Source: Saccharomonospora sp. CUA-673 (GTDB taxonomy: Bacteria > Actinomycetota > Actinomycetes > Mycobacteriales > Pseudonocardiaceae). Taken from it: a stretch of 64,000 nt of DNA. Shown here piece by piece: positions 62,268-64,000 of this stretch; within the stretch, counting starts at the first letter, position 1; each line of letters starts with the position of its first letter. A model generated the notes under the pieces. The model was not told where the DNA came from. It saw nothing but the letters and a program-made list of their open reading frames with translations, and did not search any database. A program made the translations under genes and the position numbers. The DNA lies in contig NZ_MKKE01000002.1 of NCBI RefSeq assembly GCF_001942305.1, forward strand, positions 62,001-126,000, in the 5' to 3' direction.

Positions 62268-63506
62268 TCAGGTGCGGGCCTCCTCGGTCTCCGGGGTCTC
62301 GTCGGCCTCACCGGTCCGGTCGTTGTCCTCGGCGGGTTGCTCCGCCAACCGGACCAGCAACAGGGCCGCGAGGATGACCGCACTGAACGCGGCCGCGACG
62401 AGGTAGCCCGTCTTGATCGTGGTGGCGTCGATGATCGGGCCGAGCACCAGCGGCGACAGGAACTGGCCGAGGAACGTGGCGGTGCCCGTCGCGGCGAGCG
62501 CCTGGCCCCGCAGCGCCGCGGGCACCCGCTCGCCGATCAGCACCGTCAGTGCCGGGATCGCGATACCGGTACCGATGCCGAACAACGCGAGCGCCACGGC
62601 CATCAGGTACGGCTCGTCGACGACACCCACGATCAGGAACGCCGCCGTCCACGTCAGACCCGTCACCCGCAGCAGGCGGGTGTAGCCGAGCCCGGCGCGC
62701 AACTTCGCGTACACCAGACCGACCAGGGTCATGGCCACCGAGATCGACACGCCGATGATCGCGACGATCAGCGGGTCGGTGACCCCCACCTCCGCCAGGC
62801 GCAGCGGCAGGAAGACACCGATACCCATGAGCAGGATCGACGTCGCGAACAGCAGGCCGTACAACCCGAGCAGACCCGGGGTCAGCAGCGTCCACATGCT
62901 CACCTCGGCCCGTTCCTTGGGAGGGGCCGGCGCCGTGTTCGGCAGGGACAGCACGGCGAACACGCCGAGCGGCACGCCGATCAGGTAGATCGCGAACGGG
63001 GCGTGCCACGACATGCCGCCGACCGCGCCGGCCAGGATCGGCCACAGGATCCCGCCGAGGCTGATGGCCGAGGACCGCCAGCCCATCACGCGGTCCAGCT
63101 CGGCGCCCCGGTAGAACTCCATGAGCGCCACCGTCGTGCCGGCGAACACGGCCGCCGCGCCGAGGCCGAAGATGAAGCGGCTGGCCAGCAGCGCCTCGTA
63201 CGACTCGGTGACGACGCCGGCACCGCCGGCGAGGCCGTAGACGATCAACCCGCCGATCAGCGGCGCTCGCACGCCCCAGCGGTCGATCATCCACCCGGCC
63301 AACGGGCTCGCGGCCGCGATGGTCAGACCGTGGGCCGTGCCGATCAGGCCGGCCGCAGTGCCCTGGACTCCGAGGTCGCCGCGGATCAGCTCCAGTACCG
63401 GCGAGACGATCGCGCCGGCCATCACGGTCAGCGTCGAGGCCAGCAACAGGACGGTCAGTGGCAGTCGGCTGGTGCGAATCTCCAGCGTGGGGGTGGCTGC
63501 GGACAT
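62268..63506 (-). CDS. MFS efflux transporter of the sugar/GT cluster
   Basis: A 412-residue twelve-helix MFS carrier (CynX/AraJ-like drug or metabolite exporter). LLLASTLTVMAGAIVSPVL is TM1 and GWMIDRWGVRAPLIGG the A-motif loop. ATG 63506 has AGGAAC upstream. It lies between the two GT1 genes. Its promoter carries the MerR operator at 63585-63605, about 80 bases ahead, nearly identical to the one at merR, so the SoxR-like regulator should induce it. It probably exports the cluster product or a related compound. Confidence 0.9.
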   Translation of the reverse strand: MSAATPTLEIRTSRLPLTVLLLASTLTVMAGAIVSPVLELIRGDLGVQGTAAGLIGTAHGLTIAAASPLAGWMIDRWGVRAPLIGGLIVYGLAGGAGVVTESYEALLASRFIFGLGAAAVFAGTTVALMEFYRGAELDRVMGWRSSAISLGGILWPILAGAVGGMSWHAPFAIYLIGVPLGVFAVLSLPNTAPAPPKERAEVSMWTLLTPGLLGLYGLLFATSILLMGIGVFLPLRLAEVGVTDPLIVAIIGVSISVAMTLVGLVYAKLRAGLGYTRLLRVTGLTWTAAFLIVGVVDEPYLMAVALALFGIGTGIAIPALTVLIGERVPAALRGQALAATGTATFLGQFLSPLVLGPIIDATTIKTGYLVAAAFSAVILAALLLVRLAEQPAEDNDRTGEADETPETEEART

Positions 63507-63584
63507 AGTGCGTTCCTGCTCTCTCACGTGCCGGCGACGGGGTCTACCGCCGCCCGCGTCGTTGGACACCCACCACGCTGGTGA

Positions 63585-63605
63585 TTGAACATATGTTTAA
63601 GTCAA
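63585..63605. promoter_or_regulatory. MerR operator, copy 2 (MFS exporter)
   Basis: TTGAACATATGTT, T, then AAGTCAA: identical to 53598-53618 except the single centre-right base (T for G), and in the same orientation relative to its downstream minus-strand gene. Confidence 0.8.
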
Positions 63606-63664
63606 GTGAGATCGACGGGCGGTTGCGGAAGATTCACCCGCGCGACCGTCCCGACCGCCGGGAA

Positions 63665-64000
63665 TCAGACATCTCCGGCGGACTCGGACACCAGTTTCTC
63701 CAGCTGCGGGACGATCTCGAACGGGGTCGGCAACCCGTGCAGCTGCCCCGCCAGTTGTCGGGCCCTTTCGCGGTAGCCCTCGTCGGTGAGCAGCGTGCCG
63801 CATGCGGCCGCGACCGCCTCTGCCGTGGCGTCGGCCGCGCTCAGCACGATCGCCGCGCCGTAGTCGGCCAGCCGCTGCACCGGCGGGCCGAACGCGACGG
63901 TCTCCGGGATGGCCAACTGGGGCACGCCGGCGTCGACGGCGGTCATCGTCGTGGCGCCGCCGGCGTGGTGCACGACCAGGCTGCAGGTCGGCATGAGCAC
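63665..64000 (-). CDS. Second GT1 glycosyltransferase, C-terminal part
   Basis: The last 111 residues of a GT-B glycosyltransferase running off the right edge. CSLVVHHAGGATTMTAVDAGVPQLAIPE is the donor diphosphate-binding motif (two blocks), close to but distinct from the GT1 at 60898-62222. The HHAGG...GVPQL pattern is that of polyketide or macrolide glycosyltransferases. Its presence suggests a product with at least two sugars and a cluster that continues to the right. Confidence 0.9.
   Translation of the reverse strand: MLMPTCSLVVHHAGGATTMTAVDAGVPQLAIPETVAFGPPVQRLADYGAAIVLSAADATAEAVAAACGTLLTDEGYRERARQLAGQLHGLPTPFEIVPQLEKLVSESAGDV

Noticed and set aside
1-64000. CRISPR arrays, insertion sequences, integrases, rRNA
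   Set aside because: None seen on either strand; tandem repeats found are short and lie in coding ends or between genes.

Overview
The window is 64 kb of very GC-rich DNA with dense coding, frequent GTG starts and 4-base GTGA or ATGA gene overlaps. This is typical of an actinomycete. The gene content (AlkB fused to rubredoxin, LAxTG sortase signal, ACR3 arsenic operon, cobalamin riboswitches, natural-product sugar genes) fits a Pseudonocardiaceae such as Prauserella, Saccharomonospora or Amycolatopsis; the family is inferred from gene style, not proven. No insertion sequence, CRISPR array or rRNA was seen. There is one tRNA, tRNA-Leu(GAG).

Layout, left to right. 0-3 kb: an MHS-type transporter (cut by the edge), an aromatic-ring FAD monooxygenase and a metallo-beta-lactamase-fold hydrolase on the minus strand. 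3.2-4.5 kb: a secreted, sortase-anchored GH25 lysozyme. 4.5-8.7 kb: a PucR regulator with a nucleobase permease and an amidohydrolase. 8.7-11.4 kb: metE under a cobalamin riboswitch. 11.4-15.7 kb: TetR, an IorAB-type molybdenum hydroxylase and a second TetR. 15.7-18.4 kb: an MMPL transporter. 18.5-26.8 kb: a six-gene one-carbon operon (DmdA/GcvT-like demethylase, MetF, formate-THF ligase, dimethylglycine/sarcosine dehydrogenase, EtfB, EtfA). 27-30 kb: a pyruvyl transferase and the arsR-acr3-arsC operon.

30.2-38.8 kb is the most interesting region. A second cobalamin riboswitch precedes a small His/Cys-containing ORF and then seven tightly overlapping genes: a DUF364 protein, a cysteine-synthase-like PLP enzyme, an MFS transporter and a complete oligopeptide/nickel-type ABC importer. 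The set resembles the parts list of a metallophore system (make, export, re-import). Because it sits under B12 control, I propose a cobalt-scavenging role.

38.9-48.2 kb holds alkB-rubredoxin with a TetR, LLM and OYE flavoenzymes, an Rrf2 regulator, STAS and GAF-ANTAR signalling proteins and an M20 peptidase. 48.3-53.6 kb holds tRNA-Leu, a Tat-exported FAD dehydrogenase, a lactate permease with a distant LldR-type operator, and an FMN reductase. 53.6-64 kb holds a SoxR-like MerR regulator lacking the Fe-S cysteines, an EntS-like MFS, and the edge of a glycosylated natural-product cluster: 2,3-dehydratase, 3,5-epimerase, 3-ketoreductase, two GT1 and one GT2 glycosyltransferases, a DsbA-like protein, a degenerate biotin-carboxylase-like protein and an MFS exporter. 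The same 20-of-21-base operator precedes both the FMN reductase and that exporter, linking the regulator to the cluster.

Ten apparent one-base deletions interrupt nine otherwise intact conserved genes. All have the same sign, which points to sequencing or assembly error rather than pseudogenes. Spans given for those genes cross the frameshift.
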